DNA of 64,000 bases from Pelagimonas sp017744045 (GCF_017744045.1 NZ_JAGHRD010000003.1), one strand, 5' to 3'. Positions 51,878 to 60,696 are shown, counted from the first letter of the stretch. Notes: a model not told the origin generated them from the letters alone. Numbers and translations are program-made.

Positions 51878-52332
51878 GCCCACTCGCCTATGTCAGTCGC
51901 TGGCGGGGGTCTGCGCTTTGCGTGAACGGGTACATTCCGGTGGCCTTAAGCAAATCCGAGGGGGCTGGCTCTGTCGTAGCCGTGGCTTCGTTACCTGGCG
52001 CCCACCTGTATATACAGGTCCTCGGGAATGCGTTCACCCACACGGAAGATGTGGTCCCCGCCGCAAAAATCCCCGGATTTTTGCGGCGCGTATAGCGTTT
52101 CGATTTCAGCCTAAAAAAGCATTGCTTAACGCGTTGAAATCTCTGATTTCAGGCAGCTTTAAGCAATCCAATTCTAATCGACAACGCTTGGAACAAGGAC
52201 ATGTTTTTCAAAGAAAAACGTGTCAGCCTACCCAGCGAGGCTCTTGTCCCGGGTTTCTCAAAGAACCCACCGCGGTTCACTTTCCGCCAAGAACTGCCCC
52301 CTGACAAAGTCGAAACAGACGACGGTCTCCCC
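51878..52332. other. Hairpin-rich gap between convergent genes
   Basis: No gene is convincing here. The stretch holds five inverted repeats. ACCTGTATATACAGGT (52004-52019) is a perfect palindrome. CGCCGCAAAAATCC / GGATTTTTGCGGCG (52059-52088) is a perfect 14-bp stem. A nested pair follows: ATTGCTTAA / TTAAGCAAT (52121-52167) around TGAAATC / GATTTCA (52135-52151). Last come GACATGTTTTTC / GAAAAACGTGTC (52198-52224) and GGGTT / AACCC near 52254-52271. At least some must be terminators for the flanking genes. Confidence 0.5.
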
Positions 52333-53184
52333 CTAAGCCACTGCCGTCATACCCTGGCGCAAATAGCTGCTCAGCGTGTCCACCATCTGCGTTTTGCCAC
52401 TACCGGTATAGAGGTTGATCTGCTGCGTCCCAAGATCGGGCAGTGCATTGCCATTCTCGATCTGCACCAGGTGCGGTGGCGCGTGGCCTTCCAGCTTGGT
52501 TGTGATCGCCAGATCGGCACTGACCGTCGCGTCAATCGTCACATCACTGTCAGAATCCACCGCCAGTTCCCAGTCGATCCCCGCCTCGTCCAGGCGTTTC
52601 AACGTGTCTTCGCGGAACACGCAGCGGCGGCAAAAGGCCACCCTCAGGGGCCGCGCCTTCCACATCTGCCCATCCGGCGCGCCAATCCAGCGCAAGGGCA
52701 CCTCGGCCAGGGTTTCACCACCGCGCTCAACCCCGGTTTCCGTGGTCAGGATCACATCAACTTCGCCTTTGGAGAAGCTCTCCTTCAAGGTCTTGGTGAA
52801 TGAAGTCACCAACTGCACCCGCACCCGCGGATGTGTGCGCCCCATACGATGCAAAACCTGCGGAATCACCGGATAGACGATGTCTTCGGGCACGCCCAAA
52901 ACAATGTCCCCTTCCCAATTCTGATCGGTCAGCTTGGCATAGGCCTCATCGTTCAAATCAACGATGCGCTGCGCATAGGTCAGCAGCTGCGCCCCTGCCG
53001 GTGTCAGTGTCACGCCGCGCCCGGACCGATCCAGCAATTGCAGGTTCAGCGTTTCCTCCAGCCGCTTGAGCTGCATGGACACCGCCGATTGCGTCAGATT
53101 GAGAAACCCGGCGGCGCGCGTCACGCCGCCCGCATTAGCCACCGCCATGAATGACCGCAGTGTTGTGATGTCGAGATTGCGCAT
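52333..53184 (-). CDS. LysR-family transcriptional regulator
   Basis: This 283-residue regulator has the HTH in its first 65 residues (ITTLRSFMAVANAGGVTRAA) and a substrate-binding domain after it. It is transcribed away from the DUF1127 gene, an arrangement often seen in Rhodobacterales, and converges on the SRPBCC gene across a hairpin-rich gap. No effector can be proposed. Confidence 0.88.
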   Translation of the reverse strand: MRNLDITTLRSFMAVANAGGVTRAAGFLNLTQSAVSMQLKRLEETLNLQLLDRSGRGVTLTPAGAQLLTYAQRIVDLNDEAYAKLTDQNWEGDIVLGVPEDIVYPVIPQVLHRMGRTHPRVRVQLVTSFTKTLKESFSKGEVDVILTTETGVERGGETLAEVPLRWIGAPDGQMWKARPLRVAFCRRCVFREDTLKRLDEAGIDWELAVDSDSDVTIDATVSADLAITTKLEGHAPPHLVQIENGNALPDLGTQQINLYTGSGKTQMVDTLSSYLRQGMTAVA

Positions 53185-53309
53185 TGATCACAGACCTTGA
53201 TGGGTGACGTCAAAAACATTCGTTTCACAAATGAACCACAAGAGGCCATATCCATCAACAGGAAAAATATAAAAACGCAAACCCATCACAAATCTTGAAG
53301 GAGACCATC

Positions 53310-53516
53310 ATGATCCGTGTTGCAACCCGCTACGTTCCCTCTGTTTCCCTGCGTCCCCTGACCATGATGCAAAACTGGATGGCCCTGTCCCACCAGCGCA
53401 AGTCCCTGTCAGAGCTGGATGATACCATGCTCAGCGATATTGGCCTGACCCCGGACCAAGCGCAGGCCGAAGCATCGCGCCCCTTCTGGGATGCGCCGAA
53501 CCACTGGCTGAAATAA
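53310..53516 (+). CDS. DUF1127 small protein
   Basis: This 68-residue protein has the DUF1127 core LSELDDTMLSDIGLTPDQAQAE-like block (shown only to LSELDDTMLSDIGLT) and an Arg/Trp-rich N-terminal half. DUF1127 proteins bind RNA or influence small-RNA and phosphate or stress responses in some alphaproteobacteria. The start at ATG 53310 follows AAGGAG. It diverges from a LysR gene, which may regulate it. Confidence 0.85.
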   Translation: MIRVATRYVPSVSLRPLTMMQNWMALSHQRKSLSELDDTMLSDIGLTPDQAQAEASRPFWDAPNHWLK

Positions 53517-54176
53517 AGAGCTAATGTTTCCGGATCGCTTGCGATCCGGTTCGCGCCCGGCCCCGCCCCCAAGGGCGGGCGCGAATTCGTCTCAACGTTT
53601 CAACGAGATGCGCCGCTTGCTGACGCCTCCACCCGTTCGCCAAGTTTAGACACGCCCACCCTCGGTGCCGGGCGCGAACCTGTGTGGTTGCTTTTTATCC
53701 ACGTCGCGACTTCCAGTTCCAGGTGACTAGGGTCAGGATGCATTGATTTGGCACCACTGGATTACCTGACCTTGCACCAGACACCGCACATCGGCTCAGA
53801 AATACCGGTTGTCTTTCAAGGCGATGTAACGCAGCTCAGGGGCAAGACCAACCAAATCTGTCGCACCAGAGGTGCGTCTTTTATTTGTCTCCCCTTTGAG
53901 GAGACAGACGCAGGGAGCGCTGCAAAGCAGCGGCTTTGACCGCTTGCAAATGACCCTGCCAGTTCATGCGCGCTCAAAACCCCTGCTTCATTGCCCGTCC
54001 TACGCCCGAGGCGTCAAATCAGTGCCTCCTGACTCTAAGTTTCCAGATATCTTTACGGATGTGGTACGGAATTCCTTGAAAAATCCGCCCACATCCCCAA
54101 TATCTGAGCCATATCCGACGCGATCCCGCGTCGCCATGCGGTTCCCGCATGTACGGTTTCTTTGACGGAGGCTTTT
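53517..54176. other. Long intergenic region with a dispersed hairpin repeat and motif copies
   Basis: This 660-bp gap holds the two-hairpin repeat 53530-53585 and the motif TAGGGTCAGGATGCA (53728-53742). A nested hairpin lies at 53873-53912 (TGCGTCT / AGACGCA around GTCTCC / GGAGAC). Short open frames near 53748-54165 lack ribosome sites and family features. A decayed insertion sequence would fit the motif, but no transposase fragment is visible. The end holds the ribosome site of the BAX-inhibitor gene. Confidence 0.45.
53530..53585. repeat. Dispersed two-hairpin repeat, copy 1
   Basis: CCGGATCGC-TT-GCGATCCGG (53530-53549) is followed by TTCGCGCCCG ... CGGGCGCGAA (53550-53585). It lies just downstream of the DUF1127 stop and probably ends its transcription. 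A second copy at 57254 differs by a paired change in the second stem. Confidence 0.65.
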
Positions 54177-54959
54177 ATGGCTGAATACGACACGGTCCGT
54201 TCCGCAGGCATTGGTGCCCGCGCGGCCGCGATCGATGAAGGGCTTCGCGCCCATATGAACAAAGTGTACAGTACCATGTCGATCGGCATGCTAATCACTT
54301 TTGCTGCGGCCTGGGCAATTGCAAGCCTGGCAACCACCACAGACATCAATGCCGCCGAAGGCATGGTGCGTGAGGGAACTTACCTGACCGGTCTGGGCAT
54401 GGCGATCTATGCAAGCCCGCTGAAATGGGTGATCATGTTCGCCCCGCTGGCCTTTGTCTTCTTTGGCTTTGGCGCGGCGATGAACCGTCTCTCCGCCGCC
54501 GGCGTTCAGCTGACCTTCTTTGCCTTCGCGGCTCTGATGGGTCTTTCGATCAGCTCGATCTTCCTGATCTATACCGGCTTCTCGGTCATTCAGGTCTTCC
54601 TGATCACAGCGATCTCCTTTGCTGGCCTGTCCCTGTGGGGCTACACCACCAAGAAAGACATCTCCGGTTGGGGATCTTTCCTGATCATGGGTGTGATCGG
54701 CCTGATCGTGGCGTCGATCATCAACATCTTCCTGGGCTCGGGCGTCATGCAACTGGCGATCTCGGTTCTGGGAGTGCTGATCTTTGCCGGTCTGACCGCT
54801 TATGACACGCAGAACATCAAGAACACCTATATCGCCCATGCTCAGCATGGCGATCAGGAATGGCTGGCCAAAGCAGCGATCAGCGGTGCGCTGAACCTGT
54901 ATCTGGACTTCATCAACATGTTCATGTTCCTGCTGCAGCTGCTGGGCGACCGCGAATAG
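54177..54959 (+). CDS. BAX inhibitor-1 / YccA family membrane protein
   Basis: This 260-residue protein has seven predicted helices and the family end TAYDTQNIKNTYIAH, with the acidic pair region seen in YccA/TMBIM proteins. Members are calcium-leak-like channels or FtsH regulators in bacteria. I chose ATG 54177 (MAEYDTVRSAGIG), which follows ACGGAGG. A strong intrinsic terminator lies right behind it. Confidence 0.88.
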   Translation: MAEYDTVRSAGIGARAAAIDEGLRAHMNKVYSTMSIGMLITFAAAWAIASLATTTDINAAEGMVREGTYLTGLGMAIYASPLKWVIMFAPLAFVFFGFGAAMNRLSAAGVQLTFFAFAALMGLSISSIFLIYTGFSVIQVFLITAISFAGLSLWGYTTKKDISGWGSFLIMGVIGLIVASIINIFLGSGVMQLAISVLGVLIFAGLTAYDTQNIKNTYIAHAQHGDQEWLAKAAISGALNLYLDFINMFMFLLQLLGDRE

Positions 54960-54982
54960 GGCGCCTGTCACGACGACATAAC

Positions 54983-55013
54983 AAAGGGCCGGTCACAACG
55001 ACCGGCCCTTTTG
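54983..55013 (+). terminator. Intrinsic terminator after the BAX inhibitor-1 gene
   Basis: AAAGGGCCGGTC (54983-54994) and GACCGGCCCTTT (55000-55011) form a 12-bp GC-rich stem with a 5-base loop, followed by TTGTTTTG. This is a textbook rho-independent terminator for the plus strand, 24 bases past the stop codon. Confidence 0.85.
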
Positions 55014-55082
55014 TTTTGTGCGACGAAAGCCCTGCGTCTTAGAACTGCATTTTAAAGCGCTCTGTGAAGACGTTCCGCGCCT

Positions 55083-55472
55083 TCACTGCAAAGGCTGTGC
55101 CACCTGCTCCAGCTCCAGCGCCATCACCATCGCCTCTTGCCCAGCCACCTGCCCCTTGGCCAGGGCCAGCGCCTCGGCCTCCTCCATATCTTCAGCGATA
55201 TGGCCCACCAGATAACACCCGCCCTTTTCAACGAAATACATCATCCGGCAGGGATGGGCACAGCCCTCCAGCACCAAGTCGCCCGACATCTGGAAACCTT
55301 CGCCAACGGCCTGCCCCGCCGCCGCCATGCCCTTTTGCAAGCGAAACAGCATCTCCAACCCGGCGCGGCAAGGGGCGCCACTGAGCGGGCAATCACTGCA
55401 ACGCGTCAGCCGAAATGGCTGCTCATGCGCCACTGCCGTGCGCAAGCCCCTGCTGGAAAGTGGTTTGTTCAT
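55083..55472 (-). CDS. Cysteine-rich DUF1636-like metal-binding protein under a cobalamin riboswitch
   Basis: This 129-residue protein has cysteines at 25, 28, 35, 71, 75 and 86 (CSDCPLSGAPC, EGCAHPC, GGCYLVG). The spacing suggests a metal centre, as in DUF1636 proteins that accompany cobalamin genes in alphaproteobacteria. A cobalamin riboswitch lies about 110 bases upstream on the same strand, so it should be shut down by coenzyme B12. That supports a role in cobalt handling or cobalamin supply. The family match is loose. Confidence 0.65.
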   Translation of the reverse strand: MNKPLSSRGLRTAVAHEQPFRLTRCSDCPLSGAPCRAGLEMLFRLQKGMAAAGQAVGEGFQMSGDLVLEGCAHPCRMMYFVEKGGCYLVGHIAEDMEEAEALALAKGQVAGQEAMVMALELEQVAQPLQ

Positions 55473-55579
55473 CTGGCATCCCTCCGCGCCATAATGCGAG
55501 GTTGGGGCCGATCAGATCTGTTTTGGCACGTGCCATCATCATAAGCCTCCCCAGGGCACCCCGCCCGGTTCCGTTTCAA

Positions 55580-55750
55580 CTCTGATGGCAGGTCTCCTGA
55601 CTTGCGGGTCTCTGCTTGTCCAACCCTTCCCAAAGCGGTTCGCTTCAGTGGTTTGTCAGACAGGCTCTCCGCCTACAGTTGCGGGGGCAGTCGCGGAATT
55701 GCCATAGGCGCACCGTGTTCCCTATTCTCTGACGACCAAAGGTCAGGTCG
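55580..55750 (-). ncRNA. Cobalamin (AdoCbl) riboswitch
   Basis: Read on the minus strand, the conserved landmarks occur in order: GGGAACACGGTG, CCCGCAACTGT, AAACCACTG, GGGAAGG and the B12 box AGTCAGGAGACCTGCC (55602 down to 55587). It lies upstream of the cysteine-rich DUF1636-like gene and should lower its expression when adenosylcobalamin is abundant. The ends are estimates. Confidence 0.9.
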
Positions 55751-55844
55751 CCAGAACCATCACTTGTGACACTGCCAAAGCGCGCGGCCCCGGTCAATGC
55801 TGCAAATGCGAAGCGACCAAAGAAGCTCTGGTCGCTCGACCTGA

Positions 55845-56435
55845 TCACCGCGCCATGTTCGCAAGTTTGAAAGCCAGGTTGGCTTTGACCATGCCCCATT
55901 CGCTGGCAATGATCGAATAGACCGCCGTGTCGCGCAACGTCCCGTTCGGCATCCGCATATGCGACCGCAACACGCCGTCCAGCTTGGCCCCCAACCGCTC
56001 AATCGCCCGGCGGCTTTGCACATTGACGTAATGTGTGCGCAGCTCCACGCAGACGCAATCCAACTCTTCAAACGCATGTTGCAACAACAAGAGCTTGCAT
56101 TCGGTGTTCAACGGCGTCCTCTGCACCGATTTGCGATACCAGGTCGAGCCGATCTCGACCCGTTTGGTGGCCGCATCAATGTTCATATAGGTTGTCATGC
56201 CTACCGCGCGACCAGAGGCTGTGTCGATGATCGCAAAGGGCAACATGGTGGCGAGGTTTCGACGACGTTCAATCTCCGCCCGCATCCCCGCCCGATCCGG
56301 CACCGAGGTGTACCACAGCTTGGACAGCTCGCCATCCTCAGTGGCGTCGCACAGATCATCGTGATGGTCCTGCGACAAGGGCACAACGGAAACAAACGCT
56401 CCGTGCAATTCAACAGGGTCTGGCCAGACTGTCAT
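55845..56435 (-). CDS. GNAT-family acetyltransferase, RimJ/RimL type
   Basis: This 196-residue protein has the Acetyltransf_3 core: VGMTTYMNIDAATKRVEIGS, TECKLLLLQHAFEELD and NVQSRRAIERLGAKLDGVL. Family members acetylate ribosomal-protein or small-molecule amines. It lies between the B12-riboswitch gene and rpmG, all on the minus strand, but the riboswitch is downstream of it and not part of its leader. Confidence 0.82.
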   Translation of the reverse strand: MTVWPDPVELHGAFVSVVPLSQDHHDDLCDATEDGELSKLWYTSVPDRAGMRAEIERRRNLATMLPFAIIDTASGRAVGMTTYMNIDAATKRVEIGSTWYRKSVQRTPLNTECKLLLLQHAFEELDCVCVELRTHYVNVQSRRAIERLGAKLDGVLRSHMRMPNGTLRDTAVYSIIASEWGMVKANLAFKLANMAR

Positions 56436-56454
56436 TGTCTCTCTCCCATTTGGC

Positions 56455-56492
56455 CAAAGAAAAACCGCGCTAGGGTCACCCCTGCGCGGTTT
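56455..56492 (-). terminator. Intrinsic terminator after rpmG
   Basis: On the minus strand AAACCGCGC and GCGCGGTTT form a 9-bp stem (arms 56484-56492 and 56462-56470 on the plus strand), followed by TTTCTTTGG. It lies about 30 bases past the rpmG stop codon. Confidence 0.75.
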
Positions 56493-56518
56493 GCAATCTC
56501 GGTTGAACCGAAAAAGGC

Positions 56519-56686
56519 TTACTTGATTTTGCCTTCTTTGTATTCAACATGCTTGCGCACAACCGGGTCGTACTTTTTGATGACCATCTTTTCGGTCATG
56601 GTACGGGCGTTTTTCTTGGTCACGTAGAAGTGGCCGGTGCCTGCGGTCGAGTTCAGGCGGATCTTGATTGTTGTCGGCTTCGCCAT
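56519..56686 (-). CDS. rpmG: 50S ribosomal protein L33
   Basis: This 55-residue basic protein reads MAKPTTIKIRLNSTAGTGHF at its start, then YVTKKNARTMTEKMVIKKYD and ends VEYKEGKIK. It is a clear L33 of the alphaproteobacterial type. It lacks the zinc-binding cysteine pairs of the C+ form, so it does not need zinc. It is a monocistronic gene with its own terminator. Confidence 0.95.
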   Translation of the reverse strand: MAKPTTIKIRLNSTAGTGHFYVTKKNARTMTEKMVIKKYDPVVRKHVEYKEGKIK

Positions 56687-56879
56687 GGGTCATCTCCTGC
56701 AACGCTGGGCGTGGGGCCCACGTGAAAATCTGGAACCTGCCTTTTACTGGCCTTGCCCCCCGAGTCAACCGCTCTGGCGCACATTCCTTGGCTTTTATGC
56801 TTGATTTTGGTCATGGCGCGGGTTTGCCCGGGCTTTTATCGCTGTGGTGACTGTCTTACCCACCCTATCAGAGGCCCAA

Positions 56880-57233
56880 ATGACTAGATTTCTGCTTTTC
56901 ACCCTCGTTTTGGTCAGCCTGACCGGCCCCGTTTCAGCGCAGGGCTTCACCCGCATCGAATCCGAGTCGCAGTTCGTGGAATTGGTCGTGGGCAAAACGC
57001 TCTACCTTGGCGACACAACCGCTTTGGCTTTGGCTGATGGCCGCTTGATCGTGGTGTTCAAAGGCAAGGAAATCACCGGAAGCTGGGCCTGGAAAGACGG
57101 CTATTTCTGTCGCGTGCTGCAAAGCTATTCCACCAAAGAAGACTGCCAGCTTTGGGAATATGACGGCGAAGATTTCCAGGTGACTCGCGACAAAGGCGCG
57201 GGCAAGGTTTTTCTCTATACGCTAGAGCCTTAG
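56880..57233 (+). CDS. Exported small protein, function unknown
   Basis: This 117-residue protein has a signal peptide (FLLFTLVLVSLTGPVSAQG) and a mature beta-rich body with GSWAWKDGYFCRVL and KEDCQLWEYDGEDF, which hold two cysteines likely in a disulfide. It resembles DUF995-type exported proteins loosely. I chose ATG 56880 for the clean signal. It is followed by copy 2 of the two-hairpin repeat. Confidence 0.6.
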   Translation: MTRFLLFTLVLVSLTGPVSAQGFTRIESESQFVELVVGKTLYLGDTTALALADGRLIVVFKGKEITGSWAWKDGYFCRVLQSYSTKEDCQLWEYDGEDFQVTRDKGAGKVFLYTLEP

Positions 57234-57253
57234 AGGCAAAACCAAACCTTTTC

Positions 57254-57309
57254 CCGGATCGCCTGCGATCCGGTTCGCACCCGACCCCGCCCCCCAGGGC
57301 GGGTGCGAA
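57254..57309. repeat. Dispersed two-hairpin repeat, copy 2
   Basis: CCGGATCGC-CT-GCGATCCGG (57254-57273) is followed by TTCGCACCCG ... CGGGTGCGAA (57274-57309). Against copy 1 the second stem changes G-C to A-T at one base pair on both sides, so pairing is kept. It lies between the small exported protein gene and mttB, which converge. Confidence 0.65.
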
Positions 57310-57417
57310 TATACAACGTCGAAACATCCTGCCATCATGGCGGTTTTTACCTACGGATTGCCAAACAGAGGGCCGCCCTCGGGTTCGGGTGCGCCCCTCC
57401 GTTTCGCGAAATCCCCC

Positions 57418-58992
57418 TCAATACTCCTGATTCAACTCATGACTCGCCGGAATTTCCCGTTCACGCCGCGCGATATAGTCCAGCAGTTCCTCATTCTTCG
57501 CCTCATCCAGCTTCGGCTCCTGATACTCAGCCAATAGCGTCTTGGCATAGCCCAGCGCCCGCTCGGTGATCTCAACCGATCCTTCCGCGACCCATTGTTC
57601 AATCGAGTTATTGTCAAACAGCTCCGGCATGAAAAACGCGGTCTGAAAATTCTCCTGCGTGTGCGGATGCCCCAGATAATGCCCACCCGGCCCCACATCC
57701 GGCACTGCCCGTACCGCCTCGTCAAAATCGCCCCATTGCGGCCCTTGGGCCATGCGATAGGCCATGGCGCATTGCTCGGCATCGACAACAAATTTCGCTA
57801 TCGAACAATGCATCCCCGCCTCATTCCACCCCGCCGAATGCCAGATGTAATTGGCCCCGGAATGCATCACCGCTGACAAGGTCGTGGCGCTTTCATATCC
57901 CGCTTGCGCGTCAAAACTCTTGGCCCCGCCCAGCGTGTTCGAGGTCCGCCAGGGCACATCGTAATACCGCGCCATTTGGCCGATCATGAAATTCATCAGG
58001 CTGATCTCCGGCGTCCCCGCCATCGGAGCCCCGGATTTCATCGACACGGTCGACAGGTAATGCCCGTAAATCGCCGGGCAGCCGCGCCGGATCACTTGCG
58101 TATAGGCCAGCGCCGACAGTGCCTCGGCATTCAACTGGGCGACAGTGGCCGGGACCGAGGCCGGGGTATTTGCGCCCCCGAGCACGAAAGGCGAGCACAG
58201 AACCGGTTGATTGCGCCGACAAAAGGCCCGCATCGCGCCCAGCATGGTCTCATCCCAAACCAGCGGGCTATTGCCGTTGCAATTGCCTGTTGTGACCGGG
58301 TGGCTGTCGATAAACTCCTCGCCAAAGAGGATCGCGCACATATCCATCACATCTTCGGCATTTTTGGGGCTTGTGGTCATGCCCATGAACATCTTGTCAC
58401 TGTATTTCATCGACGAATAGGTGATGCGCAAATGGCGCTGGCTGATCGGATGATCATAGGGCTCGACAATATGATGGGCGCTGGAATGCAGCGCGGGCAG
58501 CATGTGGCTGAGCTTGTGAAAGGTCGCCAGATCCTCAAGCAGCGGATTGCGGCGCACATCATCGAGATCGCGCAGAAACGGCGCGCCGGTCATCGGCACA
58601 AAGACCGAATGCGGCCCGCCCAGACGCAGATTATTGGCCGGGTTGCGCGCGTGATAGGTGAAATCCGCCGGAATGGTCCGGATCAGATCACGCACCAGCC
58701 CGCGGTCGAGATAGACCATCTCGCCCACCACCTTGGCCCCGGCCCTTTTCCAATCCTCCAACGCAATGGGATCGCGAAACTGCACCCCGACATTCTCCAG
58801 AATTTCCATCGAGGCCGCATCGATGCGCTCCACCTGCTCCTGGTCCATGACTTCACAGATCGGAATGCCGCGCTTGAGCCCGGGCAACATGGTGACATCC
58901 CGCGTGCTGCGCGCCGCGCGTCGGGCACTGCGCCCCCCGGCCCGGCCGCGTTCTCTGGTTGGTGCTGGGGTTTTCGAAAGCGTCTGGGTCAT
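57418..58992 (-). CDS. MttB-family methyltransferase without pyrrolysine (glycine-betaine-type)
   Basis: This 524-residue protein belongs to the trimethylamine methyltransferase (MttB) superfamily. It has the family blocks GVQFRDPIALEDWKRAGA, MTTSPKNAEDVMDM and GGAKSFDAQAGYESA. The frame has no in-frame amber codon, so it is the non-pyrrolysine type, whose characterised members demethylate quaternary amines such as glycine betaine and pass the methyl group to a corrinoid protein. No corrinoid protein or its activator is encoded next to it. I chose ATG 58992 after AGGAGA; 61 more open codons upstream have poor fit. Confidence 0.82.
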   Translation of the reverse strand: MTQTLSKTPAPTRERGRAGGRSARRAARSTRDVTMLPGLKRGIPICEVMDQEQVERIDAASMEILENVGVQFRDPIALEDWKRAGAKVVGEMVYLDRGLVRDLIRTIPADFTYHARNPANNLRLGGPHSVFVPMTGAPFLRDLDDVRRNPLLEDLATFHKLSHMLPALHSSAHHIVEPYDHPISQRHLRITYSSMKYSDKMFMGMTTSPKNAEDVMDMCAILFGEEFIDSHPVTTGNCNGNSPLVWDETMLGAMRAFCRRNQPVLCSPFVLGGANTPASVPATVAQLNAEALSALAYTQVIRRGCPAIYGHYLSTVSMKSGAPMAGTPEISLMNFMIGQMARYYDVPWRTSNTLGGAKSFDAQAGYESATTLSAVMHSGANYIWHSAGWNEAGMHCSIAKFVVDAEQCAMAYRMAQGPQWGDFDEAVRAVPDVGPGGHYLGHPHTQENFQTAFFMPELFDNNSIEQWVAEGSVEITERALGYAKTLLAEYQEPKLDEAKNEELLDYIARREREIPASHELNQEY

Positions 58993-59238
58993 GGCAATCT
59001 CCTGTCTTCCCCCAAGACTGCCACCGCCCAGCGCCCGCACGCCTGCAGCTGAGCGAAATCCTGTTGCAGGAACCGACATCGCACATGCGCCCGAACAACA
59101 GGCCACGCAGTGGCCAGCCCCCGCGACTGTTTCCACTGCGAAAACAATAACAAAAACAAGGAAGTAGATTTGCAATCACAAATAGATTAATTCTTAAAAA
59201 AATGACCCCGATTCACAATTTGCGCACGAGTAATTCCC

Positions 59239-60696
59239 ATGTCCCCACTTATTCTCTTATTTCTCGGACTTTCTTTGGCACTGATCGGCAGCTCCGACAG
59301 CGAATCCGATCATTCCGATGACACCCCAAGCGACGAGCCAGGTGATGAGGTGGACCCAGGTCTTGGTACCGACAGCTCTGATAGCCTGGCCGGCACGAAT
59401 GGAGACGACATCCTCCAAGGCTTGGCCGGAAACGACACCCTAGTGGGGGGCAATGGCAATGACCAACTGTCCGGCGGTGCTGATCGGGATGTCCTGTTAG
59501 GTGGCGAAGGTGACGACATACTCACGGGCGGCGATGCCAATGACCGTCTTTCAGGCGACGCAGGTAATGACAGCCTCGATGGCGGCGCTGGACGGGATTT
59601 CATGAATGGCGGTGATGGCAGTGATGTCATGGATGGCGGTTTGGGAGATGACACACTTCATAGCGGCGACGGCGATGACGTCATGGATGGCGGTGAAGGA
59701 GATGACAGGCTGATCAATGACGCAGGTTCCGCTGGTATGTTCGGCAGCCAAGGCAATGACACTTTGGAGAACAGGGGAGGTTTCAGCGACCTGAATGGTG
59801 GAGACGGGGATGACCGCTTGATTGCATCTTCATGGTCAACGCTGACAGGTGGTGCAGGAGCCGACGAATTCCATCTTTTTCAGGACGATAACAACGTCAG
59901 TATCATCTCCGATTTCACTCCTGGCGAAGACCGACTAATCTATCGCAATGTCGATATTCACCCTGGCACAACTCCTCTAGACGGAGCCCTGAGCGTTGTA
60001 GACTCAAGCGACGGAACCAGTGCTGAACTGTATTATGCTGGCGAACACATTGCGACGCTTGGCAATGCAGCGGGCATTGACCCCGACACCATCGATTTCG
60101 CCGTCGAATTCACCGGAAGCGAAGGCGATGACACGCTGAATGGCGGCACGGGTAACGATTACCTGGTTGGCTATAACGGCAATGACATCGTGAACGGCAA
60201 TGCCGGGAATGATATTCTGTTTGGTGGTCATGATGATGATACCCTAACCGGCGGCGATGGCGATGATCGCCTCCAGGGCGGCACCGGTATGGATCAACTC
60301 TTCGGCGATGCGGGCAATGACATCCTTTATGGTGGTGGCTATTCACCCAATGAGGTCGCTCTGGCCGATGAACTCTTTGGTGGCGAGGGGGATGACACCC
60401 TGCTGGGTGGAGCCGATGACACGCTGACCGGCGGCGCGGGTGCGGATCTTTTCACCAACGAAGAACTGGGCAACGGCCCGATCACCTTCGCTGATTTCAA
60501 CCCTGCCGAAGACGTGATTGGCGTCACCATTAATCCGCACGGCAGCATCGTAACCGATTTCGACGCCCTGACCATCACGGTCGAAGACTGGCCTGATGGC
60601 ACCGGGGCGAATGTCCTCGTTGATGGTGAAGTCTTTGCCATCGTACCCGGCGGCCAGGGCCTCGACCCGGCCTCTATCATCGAGGTACAGTTGTAA
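59239..60696 (+). CDS. RTX calcium-binding protein with N-terminal hydrophobic segment
   Basis: This 485-residue, very acidic protein starts with a hydrophobic segment (LILLFLGLSLALIGSS), then an Asp/Ser/Glu-rich spacer and two blocks of GGxGxDxhx repeats (about residues 50-160 and 290-400). Examples are GGNGNDQLS and GGDGDDRLQ. The repeats bind calcium and fold as beta-rolls. A hydrophobic N-terminus is not typical of type I substrates, which carry a C-terminal signal, so its export route is unclear. It lacks the Hint domain of the other two RTX proteins here. Confidence 0.82.
   Translation: MSPLILLFLGLSLALIGSSDSESDHSDDTPSDEPGDEVDPGLGTDSSDSLAGTNGDDILQGLAGNDTLVGGNGNDQLSGGADRDVLLGGEGDDILTGGDANDRLSGDAGNDSLDGGAGRDFMNGGDGSDVMDGGLGDDTLHSGDGDDVMDGGEGDDRLINDAGSAGMFGSQGNDTLENRGGFSDLNGGDGDDRLIASSWSTLTGGAGADEFHLFQDDNNVSIISDFTPGEDRLIYRNVDIHPGTTPLDGALSVVDSSDGTSAELYYAGEHIATLGNAAGIDPDTIDFAVEFTGSEGDDTLNGGTGNDYLVGYNGNDIVNGNAGNDILFGGHDDDTLTGGDGDDRLQGGTGMDQLFGDAGNDILYGGGYSPNEVALADELFGGEGDDTLLGGADDTLTGGAGADLFTNEELGNGPITFADFNPAEDVIGVTINPHGSIVTDFDALTITVEDWPDGTGANVLVDGEVFAIVPGGQGLDPASIIEVQL

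Noticed and set aside
52201..52803. A plus-strand frame of 200 codons starting in the hairpin-rich gap
   Set aside because: Most of it is antisense to the LysR gene, and the start lies inside an inverted repeat without a ribosome site.
57418..58992. A pyrrolysine-containing trimethylamine methyltransferase
   Set aside because: The frame has no in-frame amber codon, and no pyl genes are in the window.
57904..59052. A 382-codon open frame on the plus strand
   Set aside because: It is the antisense of the MttB-family gene and carries no recognisable domain or ribosome site.
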